A DNA stretch of 64,000 nt from Marchantia polymorpha subsp. ruderalis (lineage: Eukaryota; Streptophyta; Marchantiopsida; Marchantiales; Marchantiaceae), in assembly GCA_037833965.1 (NCBI GenBank), contig AP031352.1, positions 30,382,501-30,446,500 on the forward strand. Direction: 5' to 3'. Numbering within the stretch: position 1 is the first letter of the stretch; each line of letters begins with the position of its first letter. The notes beneath the pieces were generated by a model. That model did no database searches. It was given only the letters and a program-made list of their open reading frames with translations, and was not told the DNA's origin. Shown here piece after piece: positions 13,176 through 26,251 of the stretch. Both the position numbers and the translations under genes were made by a program.

Positions 13176-14250
13176 AGGTATGAAATATCGTGGCATCTAT
13201 ATTGATTTCACAACTTTGTCAATTTTTTCTCTTGCGTTTGATTTGTTCTAATGGATTCGGAAGCATCGAATCGTCTCGAAGACAACATTAGCGAGTCAAA
13301 AAGTAACTAAGATCTTCCACATCAAAGCAACAACACGAATTTATCACAACGACGCGTATCAAGTTTCAATTCTTAGAAATTTTTGTCGGCAATGAGAATC
13401 GACATCAAGAAATTTGACGGCACTATAGATTTTCACATCTGGCGCTATAAAATTTCAGCGCTACTCATCCAGCAAAAATTGCAAAAATTGATATCTGATT
13501 CATTGCCATGGCTTAAAGATATTACCTAAGATCAAAGAAAATAAATGTCTGAAACGACTATAGTTACGATAATTTGTCACTTGTCTGATTCGATTTTCCG
13601 CCTAGTTGACAAGGAAGACACAACAACAAAGATGTGGAAGAAGCTTGATGAGATGTTTCAATCTCGTTCTCTCTCTAACAAGATTTACCTGAAGTAGAGG
13701 CTTTTTGAGTCAAGTATGGATCAACCAAAGTCATTGGAACTAACCTTAGACAAAGTTTTGAAGATGAAGATCGAGTTCGCAAATTTTGGTGACAAGAAAG
13801 AGCTTAGCAACAAAAATAAGGCAATTATTATTCTCAACTTCCTTCCATAGTCATACAAGGAGTTGAAATTGACAATCTAGAACGGGAATTCATCAATTAG
13901 CCTAGATTAAATGATTTTTGCGTTCAAATCCAAAGACTTGGAAATCAAAACATGCAAGAAGAACTCTGATGATGGCAAAACCACATGGCTTGTAGCATAT
14001 AGCAGCGGAATAACAATGTTGGAAGCAACTCAAAGCCTAAGAACCACGGCAAAGCATCTACGAAGATCAACAATATGGATTTTAATCTCAACGTCAACAA
14101 AAAGTGATTCTATTGCAACAAGATGAACTACATCAAGAAGTATTGTTATTCATGGATTAAAAAAACAAGTAGAAATCAAGCTAGCACATCACAAGGTTAT
14201 CAAGATTCAATAAACTTTGATGATGACTACAACAAGTGAAGATTATGAGA
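13176..14250 (+). mobile_element. Ty1/copia-type fossil bearing gag only
   Basis: The plus strand encodes a recognisable copia Gag (UBN2/retrotran_gag type). It starts near 13252 (MDSEASNRLEDN), then FDGTIDFHIWRYKISALL, later TTTKMWKKLDEMFQSRSLS, and a CCHC-like zinc knuckle with a basic tail near 14105-14165. A weak primer-binding-site-like stretch precedes it near 13176. No protease, integrase or reverse transcriptase follows, so this is either a gag-only (TR-GAG-like) element or one that lost pol. It is clearly broken, with several interruptions, and looks old. Confidence 0.8.
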
Positions 14251-15509
14251 TATCAACTTCAATTACATGTTGTTTTTCTTTAGAGTTTTTGTCGCTTTTA
14301 TTATTTAGTAATCAGCTCATTTAGATTCTTAGGTAATCTTTAACCTTAAATATAAAATTTTATTGATGAAGCTTTTTAATCCATGCAAAATATTGCTTGA
14401 AGCATATGAAAATAAAAGAAATTTTTTTAAGTTTTTAATTTGATTTCATAAATCTAAGATTTAATGTTATTATTTTGACATTTTGAACATAATTTTGATG
14501 CATTATTTTTTGATGAATTTTTTTAATTTTTTCCATATAAATTTTATGAATATATTTTTAATTGAATTTTTATTAAATAAAGGTTATTTTAAATTTTATA
14601 TGCTAGTTTGGTAATTAAATGAAAATATAGCTTGATTGCAAGATCTTTAAAATTCATTTTTGTTAGATGATCATGTCAAATTTTATAAATCAATGTTCTA
14701 CAAATTTCATAAAAAATCATCATTTAATTTGTCAAACATTTTCAAAATCTAAATAATCATCTAATAATTCAATAAAATTTTTAAAAATGTGATTTATAGT
14801 GTCTCGTAAACTTCACATAAACCTTTCACTTGTTTACATAACACAAAGTAAAAGTGAATTGAATCAAAGTCACTTTGAGCTACAATAATTTCACTAAACG
14901 GGGATTGAATGCATATTTTATCTTTTAAAAATTCTATATTCTAAGAATCCTGATTGCTTTAGAGTCTCTAACTAAATCTTTACTGCAAATGATGCTAACA
15001 TCTAATATTGTGAGAGTACATCTAACTTATTGTGAATGCAAGTACTTAAGTTCTTACATTATGAAATTCTCATGTGAAGTGTTTCGTTTGGCTCAAAATA
15101 CTCTAAAATTTTGTATTTCCAATCACATCATCTCTAAAATAAGCTAATCTTGTCACACAGCTTATCTTATCCAGGTCAAAAATATTAAATGTTGAACATT
15201 TAAAATTATTAAAAATAATATTGTAAATTTTATCTATGTTTTAAAATTAACAACAGAGTGGAGGGAAAAATTGGAGAATAATATAAATCACATGTTGGAA
15301 TGATGGGACTAACTTTGAAGGGAGCAGAGGATATTAAGTTGTATATGGTAATGTGTGTTTTGATGCAATCTCAAAATATGCGAATTGAAATTCGCATCTC
15401 AACTATCGTAGTTGGAAAGCATCAGAATGACTTCTATTAATGTTAATCCCTTCCACATCTTGCAAAACTCATTTTGATGTGGATAAAACACTTCATCTCA
15501 TTGTATACT
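14251..15509. other. AT-rich desert after the gag fossil
   Basis: AT-rich sequence without supported genes. It probably includes the downstream end of the gag-bearing fossil, but I could not identify a terminal repeat. Confidence 0.4.
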
Positions 15510-16260
15510 CACTGGAAAATCGGCCCACTCGGTCATGACAGGGCAAAACCTCCCAACAGTGTCACCTCGTATGAGTGACATACGCTCATCAGTGACTTAA
15601 ACTTCAAGAACCATTAGTTTCTAACTTGTAAATCTGCTCAATAAGAACGGTACGTCACTATTCCCAATAGTGACATGACATTTTTCAATAGTGACAATTT
15701 CAAGTGTAATTTGGGAGTAAAATTTCATATTATGATCACAATACATAGCTATGAGACTTAAAAAAATGTGGCATAAGTTTATTTTCAGGTATAGCTCAAC
15801 AATTCACTATTTTTGGGCTTTAGTAAAATTATTCATTACATATACGGCCATCAATTTTTTCACTCAGATTTTTGTGTATTAATTTGAATTCAAACATAAT
15901 TATACTGTCTATGTTAATCGTCGTGAACAATATAGATGTGCAAATGAAGACGAGTTTGAAACCAAACAACACATTTAAAGACTGTCATAGGATTAATATA
16001 TTGTAGTATAAGAAATCTATGAGTTTTATAAAAAAGACAAGTGACACCTCCCAATAATGACATTTAACCTCAACACCCATGTATGTTACTATTAGGAGGT
16101 AATATTAAAATTATGCAACTCCCAACAATGACATCCAATTTTAACACCAATGTATATTACTATTAGGACGTTATACACACTTTACTCTGGTGAATGACAC
16201 CTCACCATAGTGACATAAAACCCAAGTACCAATATATGTCACTATAGGGAGGTTTAACTC
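15510..16260. mobile_element. CACTA-like DNA transposon end with subterminal repeats
   Basis: The region opens with CACTGGAAAATCGGCCCAC at 15510, which resembles CACTA-superfamily termini (CACTGG/CACTA plus an A-rich stretch). It is followed by many copies, in both orientations, of a motif close to CCTCCCAATAGTGACAT: near 15548, 15571, 15654-15674, 15687, 16047, 16119 and 16200. Dense short subterminal repeats of this kind are where CACTA transposases bind. No transposase coding is visible and no matching right terminus was found, so the element is partial or non-autonomous. The segment 15546-15920 is repeated at 59972-60320. Confidence 0.55.
16047..16252. repeat. Three tandem palindromic repeat units
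   Basis: Units at 16047-16099, 16119-16169 and 16200-16252 each start near CCTCCCAATAATGACAT and end near ATGTCACTATAGGGAGG. Each unit is therefore its own imperfect inverted repeat of 51-53 nt, spaced about 72 and 81 nt start to start. A shorter perfect version (GTCACTATT-CCC-AATAGTGAC) sits at 15654-15674. They belong to the CACTA-like subterminal array. Confidence 0.85.
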
Positions 16261-17060
16261 TGTACACTCTTCCGGACAAGTCTAAGAATCCAACCGGCAA
16301 GTTTCAAGAGGGGAGAGTGCATGGGAGGGTCTTGGAAGGATGACCTCGAGTCCAATTACCATGACCAGATGTTGACTCCATGGAGAGACTCTCAAGGTCT
16401 CGTGGTTTGGTTTTCAAGTGAGTGGTCGCGGTCTGCAGAGTTTAGCCGGAAGGCGCGAAACTCTGCAATGTTTGCAACGCGGCCTATTTTTTTCTCATAA
16501 AGTTACTATGGGGTGAGCAAAGTTAGCAGCAGACTATTTTAATCGGTTTCTCTCTACCCAATGGATAATTCTGGCGGCTAAGTTCGCCCTTTCACTGATC
16601 CAAGTATGAGGTCTGTTCGCATAGCTACATCGCGCACAAGACTACTACTACACTAGGAGTATGCAAGATAAGGCAATCCTCATTTATGATAAGAGAGTGA
16701 GGCTTTTAGTGCTTGCAGGATAAAGTAACCCAGGAACCTAAGAAAAAGGATGGGTAAACCCACGAAGCGCAATACAGATGACACCACACGGGTGCCCCAA
16801 TAATAACATCACATTGATGAACATTATGCACTTTTATTAACAAACAGCAACACAGAGAAATATATTAGAACGTGATATATTTCTTATAGATAATATTAGT
16901 GAGTGTTTCATGTGAAACAATACAACCATGTTGGACAAAAATAACTTACAAAAAAAATTTTAAAAAAATCTGTGCACTAGAATGACAAGGTACCATAGAC
17001 AACTACAATAACGTCACACGGCTGCTATTTAGAATGAAACATGGGGCCTCGATTCAGCCA
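16261..17060. other. Mid-GC sequence, no gene identified
   Basis: Sequence of moderate GC follows the CACTA-like array. No open frame of note and no recognised motif. It may be the interior of the transposon or the flank of the decayed coding island that follows. Confidence 0.25.
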
Positions 17061-18290
17061 TTTTGCAGATGATTGAAATGATTCACAAGTGTTGGGAGCA
17101 CGCAGATTGTTCAGAGGAAATGGTGGTCATTTTTCACCTGGCAGAGAGAAAGTCAACATGTTGAAGAAGTACCAGGAGACTGGACATAGAAATAGAATCA
17201 CGGGGTGTCAGGTATGTGCATGTAAGAAGTCAATATCCAAAGCTTATTCGACTAAGGTATCAGCAGCCGAGCGAAAGATGTAGAATAAAGTTACTTCCTT
17301 CTTTCATGTACTCATTTTGACATCTGCAGCTGGAGTCCGGTGGAACTACAAAACCAAGTGGATGCTGGGCCACAAACTATTCAAGTAAGGTGCTTTAGAA
17401 GACTCTCCTCGATTTCGTGAGAGTGGGAGAAGGACCACTGACACTTGTTTCCAGTGGGTGATGCACTACAGCTGGGAATATCTCGCCATCGATTCAAGCT
17501 CATGACTGAGGAATGATGTAAAGTAAACTTTCAATTCAGTCTTCCAAACTTTCTAGAAAATTGGTCTCACACACACCCACATAGATGCCTTGATGGCTAG
17601 AAGAAATTTTCCCAGAAGCACATGGAGGGAAATTGATGTGATGCCAATGAATTGTGTCTCAGAACGGCGTGGTAAAGAAAGTGAGTGCAAAAGAGGTGGA
17701 ATTTTCATGTCTCGTTATTTGAGAGAGGGAGTTGAGGAGCAATTACTGCATCCTTATGACACAATGCGATCGAGAAGGGTCTTGCTACTTTTCCGGAAAA
17801 GAAAGCCATGGACATCGCGCTCAAAGAACGCTTAAAATTCGCTGCTGCAAATTTGTGGTATCTATATTCCCTGCCTCAATCACTGGAGAGGAAAACCTTT
17901 AAGACTCTCGCTTGCACTCACGAGTAGGTAGGATCTATTAAAGAGCCCAGGAGATTCTGAACTTGCTACTCCGGTTGACACATAGCAGCATCTACGTGCT
18001 ATGGAAAATGCTACCAGAAATCATTCCTTCACTTTTTCAAAGTTTTCGACAGATTGAACTCACACTCGTTTGGAATCTCATCTTTCGGGAATTTCAGTAG
18101 GTGGAGATGTGGCCCAGCTTTTCCAACTGAAGTCTCAAGATCATGTGCGGAACCCTTGATTCCATCGAGCTGCGACTCAAATTAATGAGATAACAGTTTG
18201 GGGACGAGACTTCCAATCTACTTTCTATGATGTATATTGTCATTTTTCTTCACTCTCGCTGGAAAAACCGATGCTACCAACTTAGATAGT
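17061..18290 (+). pseudogene. Coding-like island, possibly a small spliced gene plus decayed remnants
   Basis: Three exons join in frame on the plus strand: 17158-17211, 17330-17384 and 17455-17516, with GT-AG introns of 118 and 70 nt. They give a 56-residue peptide from MLKKYQETGHRNRITGCQ to GDALQLGISRHRFKLMTEE. Downstream, in the same orientation, lie protein-like segments: 17760-17927 (ATFPEKKAMDIALKERLKFA, then NLWYLYSLPQ) and 18097-18285 (INEITVWGRDFQSTFYDVY). The downstream parts are interrupted. The whole looks like an old gene or element coding region that has decayed; no family is recognised. The start ATG is the first in frame and is not otherwise supported. Confidence 0.3.
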
Positions 18291-21200
18291 TGGTTATGTG
18301 GTGATTCCAACCTTGGAATCATACTTAGAAGAAAACACGTTGAACACTAAAGCAATCAGTTTTGAGTTAGTATATTTTATTATGTTCCAATTGTTCATGA
18401 GCTTTTCCTTATGACATAGCATTAATCACATAATTATCAATCTCTCACAACGTGACTAAAGATTTTATTCTTTAGAATAAACATAGAAAATTTCTTTCCT
18501 ATTCCAATGATCTAGTGTCATTGAAAAAAACCATCATTATCAACAATAATTTTAGAAACTAATATGTATCATAATCTATAATATTTCACATCATTAGAAT
18601 AGTTAAAAATATCATTGTTTGTAATTTCTAGCTTGGTCATATTCTAGTTAAATGTGAAAGAATAAATTGTACAATTAAAATAATTTATACCAGTATAATT
18701 AACAATTCATATGTAACTTAATTCAAATGATGTTAAGAAATTTACTACACCATATATATATTAAAATATATTTATCTAATATATTGCGATTTTGATAACT
18801 TAAGATCAAGAATCATGTAGTGTACATGATTATCTCGACAACTGCAAATGTCTCTCTCCCTTTATTTCTGCAAGTCTTTCATAATAGCATTCTGTTGCCG
18901 AATATCAACTATGTTGAGATGATGAGTAATACTTTTTGTTTGTATTAAATCTGAAACTTCTTAAAAGTATACATTTTTTCCATTATTTGCATTCATATAT
19001 CTCGCATTCTATCAAGTCTAAGTCTTAATTTAAGCTTTACAATTTTAAAAAGTTATAAAAATTATTTTTTTTGCAATAATTTTGAAATTTGTCAAAAACA
19101 TACTTACTGCCATTATCTGCACGTAAATATCTCATCTTCTATTTTATGTGAATCTTATAAGTGAGCTTTTCAACTTTAAAAATTCCTAAACATCTTAAAT
19201 CTTGACACGGCGTTCAATGCGTATCTATTTTGCGAAGTGTTTTTTAATTTTCCCTTTTGGTTCGTCAGTATTAATGTATTATATTATTGTTCCCTGATTT
19301 TTTTACCCGCTTTAGATCAAAAGCCCACTCTTGTCTTTTAACACAAGAACTTTAAAGCAAGAAGTGTCAAATGTACACTTGTGATAGATTGATATCAAAA
19401 ATATTACAAATTTAAGAATAACGCCTTTGAAATCTTCATGTTTTTTGTGGTATTTTCCAGTTTTGAAATTGTATAACAAGATATCTAATGAACGTTATTT
19501 CAAATTGTGTTAGAGTTACGTTTGTTCATGACAAAACATATTGTTAACAATCATTATGATAGGATTGTAACAGAAAATGCACAAGGAAAACAAACTTCAT
19601 GCTGACACATTGTTAACAAAAAAAATATGATTTGCATTTGAATGTACAATTTATGATCTTAAATCACTAACGTTCATTACATTCTCTGATTTCAACATGA
19701 AAAAAAGATAATGAAACCAAATTTTCATCTAATTTATTAGGCCATTATTAATCATGAACGGTAAAATGACTAAAGTAAACACATTTGATAGCATTAATGG
19801 AACCATTAAGAGTTAATATTGCAACGGAGTCAAAGATTGTTAGTATTAATCTTTCCAACTTATTAAATGACATCTGCTCAAGATTAGATGTTTCAACGCC
19901 AAGATAATAATGTTTTCATTCTTGGTTGATATTGAAGATGCAAATGTTAGGTAGAAAATTTTGAACTGTTGGAGGAATGATGTTGTATTCTTATTGCTTC
20001 CGATTGTAAGTTGATTCCTAAGATTTTTTGAATGAGTATTTGTATTATCATTACTTGTTTATCTTCATTTGGCTATTCTAGATAATTCAAACTTTGCTAT
20101 AAAGATCTTGGTATATAATTTTGCAATCATTGCTTCATGAAGGTTTTCACAATAACATGATATATTATTTATATCTATTCTATGATAAAATTTATTCAAA
20201 ATATGTGTTTGTAGCAAAGTTTATAGCTATCATAATAAAAATATTACAATCATTGCAATCTTGCAATTTTGAAAGTAATATTAATTTTACCAATAAAAAA
20301 AGAATTGTGAAAAGTTGTTATTGTTTTGAAATAGGAAAAAATTTTACTTGATTAAAGATTATAATGATTTTTTACATATTGCAATACACTATTTATTGCA
20401 TTATTAAGATGAATAATCACATTGATGCACTTGGTCAGACATTTTCAATTTTGATAAAAAAAATAAATGAGATAACAAACATGCTATCAAGAGCTAGAAA
20501 TGAGGATTAAAAAACAATTCTTGTTATATAGGGATGAACTTTTATAATATAGCTCTAAAATCGTGTAAGATATTTCAAATGTATTTGATAATCTAACAAT
20601 ATGATGATATACATTTTATGCATTGTTACAAATTGGTTGTGGATTTGTTTAGTAAGAAAAAGGAAGTGGGAGAAATGATATTTTTAATTTTATCAAGAAG
20701 TGATCTATCAAATCAGTTGGAAAAAAATGCTCCATTATAAAGTCAATAGATAAGATTTGTAGATATATGTTAGAAAACACTTTGATGTATATTGCTACGG
20801 ATGTGGTGAAAAAAATGTTGATTGAGTAAAATTAAAAGCTCAAAGTTCACAAATTTAATTGAATACATTTAGATTCAAACTATGTCTTACCAAGTCTTAG
20901 AATACATCATAGAATGCAAAAATCAGTAGTGATCACGAATCAATTGTGAAAGCCATTGTAATGTAATAAAGATAAGTTCATGATCTTTTTTTTGGCATTT
21001 ACGTTTTAAAAAAATTTCATATTTTATAGTTTGTGATATACTATATGACACCATGATTTATGCAAAGTCAACAACCTATCATGTCAATCAAGCAAAACGT
21101 CTTACATGAAGTGTGTTGCCTTGAAAGTATCATATGAGTAAAAAAAATCAATAATTGAAGAGTAGTTATGAAGTTACAAAATTAAAAAACAAGAAGAGAG

Positions 21201-21560
21201 TAAACAAGTATTCTATATAAAAGTAAAAAATCAGTCAAACGTGATTGGATGTTTGTGTATGACTATAGCCTAGACAACTAGCATTGCATAAATATTATTT
21301 GAATTGTATGTGATTATTTGTTTTGAAGCTAGCATCATATACTTGAGAGAACTTGATATTACAAAGCTGAAAGAAAAATAAAATCACATATATATTTTCA
21401 ACCATCAAAATAAAATATGAAAGTAGAGTATCTTCATAAAATTGAAGAGTAAGAGAGAAGCTCATTTGAAAATAAAACACAAATTTTGAATATATGAAAA
21501 ACGTATAATGATTATAGTCTTCTTTATATATTGTTACAACAAATTTAAGCATATAACATC
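18291..21560. other. AT-rich desert
   Basis: Very AT-rich sequence with no supported coding or RNA gene; long runs of A and T and scattered short frames only. Confidence 0.5.
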
Positions 21561-21574
21561 TCATCTTCATCATT

Positions 21575-21675
21575 ACTTTCATTTCTAGTGAATTGAAGAC
21601 AAGATGGGTATATTTAACAAGAATATGGATTGTTAACATGTTGCTCTCAACTAACATAGTTAATTTATATTCATC
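21575..21675 (-). mobile_element. Fragment of the copia-type LTR family seen at 59.7-63.3 kb
   Basis: The stretch containing TTTAACAAGAATATGGATTG, ATGTTGCTCTCAACTAACAT and the adjoining CATTTCTAGTGAATTGAAGA matches the U3 repeat motif of the LTRs at 59.74-59.95 and 62.96-63.27 kb, in minus orientation. Only a short piece is recognisable, so it is an old, degraded fragment. Confidence 0.45.
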
Positions 21676-23880
21676 AAAGACACATATTATAGATGTGATA
21701 ATTTTAAATAGTCTATTATAAGTCAATTTAATTTTCATTTTCAATGATCTTTATTTTCGTTTTAACTAACTGAAGATGATTACAAACTTGAATGTAATAT
21801 AGATATTTGGATGATAATAAGTACTATGCAAAATAATCACTTTAAATGATACTATAAGATAGTACATTGCTCTAGCATTGTATAATTTTTGTTTTATTGT
21901 TTGTGCATGCAAATGATGCATAAGTTAAGGTTCAGTGGATGAATGTAGTAACATGTGTCGTGCGAATGTGTATTGTCATACAATCTACGTCGCTGGCATG
22001 AAAACCAAGCCGCCACAAAATGCTTTCAGCTTTGTACATCACTCTCTCACTTTGATCATGGAAGAGTGACATGTGCACATTTTTCGCTCTTCAGGTTCAT
22101 CGATGAAAGACCTTTCAAATTCCATTTCCAGCGACCACTTTCACATTCACCATCCTCCGGTAAACTTAGAAGGCGATTACTGATTGTGTTAAATCCTCTG
22201 AACCCTAAAATCGTAAAATTTACATCTTGAAGATTCTCGTAAACCTTTACTCTACTACGTGTATCAAAGGAAATTGCACCTTCAAAAAATCCAGCTGAAA
22301 CATGTCGTTGACGAAGGTTTAAAGAACCAAAACGAGTAGCATTAGAAATTCCTAAATTCTATGATTAGAGAACTCCTTACTACTCGATGCATTCACACCT
22401 GGTGCTTAGTTTATGACTCCTCAAACCTTCACACTAATTGCATAACCTAGCCCCTTCTTCGTCACACATTGTATATCCCAAAACGCATAGCGCTCGACAA
22501 AGTCTAACGATCATCACCGATGTCGACGACAACACTCAAGGACGAAGGTCTTCTTGCAGAATTCTAAGACCTGTCAATTCTTTGAGTGAAATCACAATCT
22601 CCGACTCTATACCCTTCGATCCCTAATTCCTAGGTCAATATTATAAATAGAAGATATGTGTTTACATGATACATGGCTTCTAGCTAAAATACTTAATAAG
22701 ACAAATATAGAAAATTTTGAATTATATCAATATAGCTAGAGTTTAATTGGTTGAAAACATCGCCACAAAAAAGTCTAAAAGTAATAAAACTTGTTATTCA
22801 AAAAATATTAAAATCATAATATTATTTTTTATAAATATACCATAATTGATGATAAATAATGATAAGAAGTGTTGATACTAGTATGGAAAAAATATTTCCA
22901 AAGATGATCATACTATTGAAAAAAGATTGCTAACAATTATAATCTTACAAATGGATAAATCTTGATCAAAAGATCTTTATATAAGTAAAAAACATACAAC
23001 TATGATGATGGTCAAAGTAACAAAAAAAAAAGCCACAAACAGACCTAAAGAGGTGATAATGTGCTAGCACAAAGTGCAACATTCATGGGATTACAAAGTG
23101 TTTAATTTGAAACTTGAATAAGCGGAAGCTATTTATTCATGGATCTAAAATGTAAAGAAAAAAACTTATGTGTATGAAACTCGGATGTATGAAATTGATC
23201 ATCTTATAAACTTGAGCTATATTATTTAGTAGATTACTTCAGCTATTGAAGGCCTCGTAATTTTATACCATAGAAACTCAGCCTAAGTTTGATACACTTT
23301 TATCCATAAGATTGTTGGATCAACTTAAATGTCATATTTTTAAAATTTGAACAATCTCAACAGGTTTTTTTTGTTAGAATAGAATGCAATTTGATTTTTT
23401 CCTCTATCAAGACAATATAAAATAATCTGATTTACTTTCAAAAGTTGAAAACAAGTCTTATATTGTACATCTTCTTGCTTTCTTGATCATGGCTTGTCAT
23501 GATTATATCATTTGACCGTTATGGTCTTTTTTATTTGGCCAAAATATCGTCAAAACACACATAATATTCTTGTAATACCTCATGATTGGATACATGTATC
23601 GGAAGAGAGTTAAATCTATATTATAAACTATATAATCATTGTTCAAAATTCATGTCAGTTTGTGTGTACGTAGACACATGTAGATAAAGTAACGATTAAT
23701 ACTTTTTAAGCCTGGAGAGGTTGAGGCTATTGAAGCTGATTGTCAAGTAAAAGGAAACCAGTCCGGATATATAACTTAAGTAACCACTCAAAAGAAAAGA
23801 TAAAGTTGTAAATTATTTTTTGCTTCAATCGTGGTATGCATTATTAATATGCCATTGTGGTACCTCGATCTTCCAAATAT
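21676..23880. other. AT-rich sequence with a small mid-GC island at 21.95-22.63 kb
   Basis: The island has a 91-codon plus-strand frame (21955-22230) and a 62-codon frame (22438-22626), neither protein-like beyond chance. It also has a GAACCCTAAAATCG motif near 22200 resembling a plant telo-box. The remainder is AT-rich. No gene is supported. Confidence 0.3.
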
Positions 23881-26060
23881 ATTTTGGTTGATGGTGATCA
23901 TTCAGAGGACGATGGCAGCCAGCAAAGGTTTAAACCACATGAGACATAAACATCTTCAGATCATGTGGATCATTATAACTTCATTCCCTCTTGGCAACAT
24001 CAGAATCTTGACCAATTCACTTGCAGGCTTAGTGAATCATTAGAACCGTCTAAGAATCCAACATAGATCACGATTCACGATCAAATATGTTGCAATAAAG
24101 TTTGTGCATGGCGTAACGTTCTCGCAGTCACAAAGTGAAAGCGGACTCCATGAGTGGAACTCATAAATGTGTCGCCCCTCTCTCTGCTCACTGATTTTCC
24201 CCGTTCCCCTTTTGGACTCGTTGCCATTTTGTCGCACTCGAAGCTTTACAAAAAAGTTTCTTCCGGATTTGGAGCTGCCCACGAAATTGAACCATCTTTC
24301 ACGTAGATTTGAGATAGCATTTCCCCAAAATGAAGGCAGCGCTTTGGTCACAAATGTACGTCTGATTCTCAATCTGTAAGTGAAAATGGCTTGGTTTATG
24401 TTATATTGTGTGTATCGGCACTGCAAATAATCGTCATCCTATCTGAACCGTGAAGCTTGTTGACTTGAAGAAAGTCAAAGTCTAGTGACATTATCTGTGC
24501 TCAAGTACAAGGGGTCAGGGTTCTAGCACTCTATGGCTAGCTCCTTCTGCATCTAGAAGCTCGTTTGCGCTTTGTCGCTGAGTTAGTTGGGATGGTGGTT
24601 GGAATTTATGAGCACATGATAACGAACTGCAACCACAACATACGATGAAAATGAGCACCTCATGAAGCATTGCGGGCAAATGATCTGCGAATGACCGGCT
24701 CAGCCTCCCATCACCTTTGCAATTTGATGTAGTCGCTGATGCACCATTCTCTGCACTTAATCTGGAAGTTGCCTACCGCCCCCACTAGGCTCACCGCTGT
24801 TTCTACAAACCGACTGTGCTGAGCTTAGCAACCAGGAAATTGACAGGAGATCGGCAATCATTAAGTACACAGGCAAGTCATAAATCCTCGTTGAAATGTG
24901 TCGATCTGCACAGTAAATGAACAACTGAGGTTGTAAACGACCCATAAGTCAAAATCCATCAAGGAGCATCATGTGAGCAAACGGTTTTGCAGTTAGGAAC
25001 TTACAGGTTATAGATTGTGGGCCCTTGCTTATTCCAGGAAGACGACAAGTGGGTCATAATTACGCTGGCTATTTATTTTTACTGAACTTATTGGAGAGAG
25101 TCAACGCTTCCCTTAGGCCAAGTACAGTTCAGTACAATACTGTACAATGGTGTCCGTGAATCAGCTTTACAGTAGTCAAGCTAATCAGGAAATCAAACGA
25201 TCGGTATCGGAACTCGGTACAGAATCCTGTCGATAGCTGTTCGTAAAAGAGACCATGAGTGAAGCTTCTTCATACTCTAGAAAAAAAGGAGGGGACCATG
25301 AGAGAAACATGATTTCTAGTCTGCAATATGTGGAAGCTTCCAGTGAAGATGCTCATGAGATAAGCCATGGTAAGCGATGTGCTGCGGTACTGGAGCTGAG
25401 AGCACTTCAGCACATGCACGCTGCTGAAACAAGAGCGTGGAACATTCTTGCTTGTTAAAGCGGACCATGATGAGTTGACGAGTTTTACCCCTCCTACGGC
25501 AGTGAATGACTTCTGCACTGCTGGTCCATGGCGTGACAAGGCTATAAATACTTTGAAAGAATGTACTTCCTGAAAGATCGGAGTTTCACTGCTCATGCAA
25601 ACCCTCTTTACCATTCACAGGCTGGAGCTTTCGGCCACGTTGTTGAAGATCAGCAATTTGGCAGGTCGACTAAAGTGATTGTCCGAAGACAAGAGTCTCC
25701 ATCTTGACGGTGGGAAAAAAGCAGGGAATATGAGAATGACTACCCACATCTTGGCGGTTGGGACAAAGACTGGCCCCAGACCGGCCCTACACTTTCGGCA
25801 TTTCTAAGATTAAGAGCACCGAGTAGTATAGCGAAAAGGACGGGAAGACCTACGAGAACCATAGAAAATGACGCAGCTTGGTGAGCCAGGAATTGCTGGT
25901 GGGTCTATGAATATGACTGGATAAAGAGTATTCGTAGCAACCGTGAAGAAACGACGGAGCTAACTCTTAGAAGAGACGATCAAAAAATGGTGAGCACTAG
26001 AAGATACGTTTTCCACGTCAGTTTTCCAATCACTTAATGTCCTGCAACAAAGATCCATCC
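23881..26060. other. Mid-GC block without an identified gene
   Basis: Composition rises to about that of the TSR3 region. Overlapping frames of 70-128 codons occur on both strands (for example 24040-24426 and 25270-25614 minus), but none shows a domain or a consistent exon chain. It could contain small exons or untranslated exons of a gene I could not resolve. Confidence 0.25.
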
Positions 26061-26251
26061 CATTTAAGGAAAAGGAAAAAAAAACGTTTGCTGTTCCAAA
26101 AGACAAGCGTCATCCAATCTTTCTGTAAGAGAAGAAGAATCACTCGACATGGAACTACACCCGTAATACGAGCTCTTAGTGTCCATGATGGCTAAGGAAG
26201 GGACTGCTGAAAGGAGGCAACAACAGAAGCAAAGCTGGTTGTGCCCAAATC

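Noticed and set aside
17448-17456. TTTCCAGTG as the right terminus of the CACTA-like element starting at 15510
   Set aside because: Only nine bases match the left terminus. The flanking triplets differ (ACT versus GGT), and the site overlaps a plausible splice acceptor (TTTCCAG).
21295-21744. 149-codon minus-strand frame
   Set aside because: It is in AT-rich desert, is made of Phe/Ile/Tyr/Lys codons expected from composition, and overlaps an LTR scrap.
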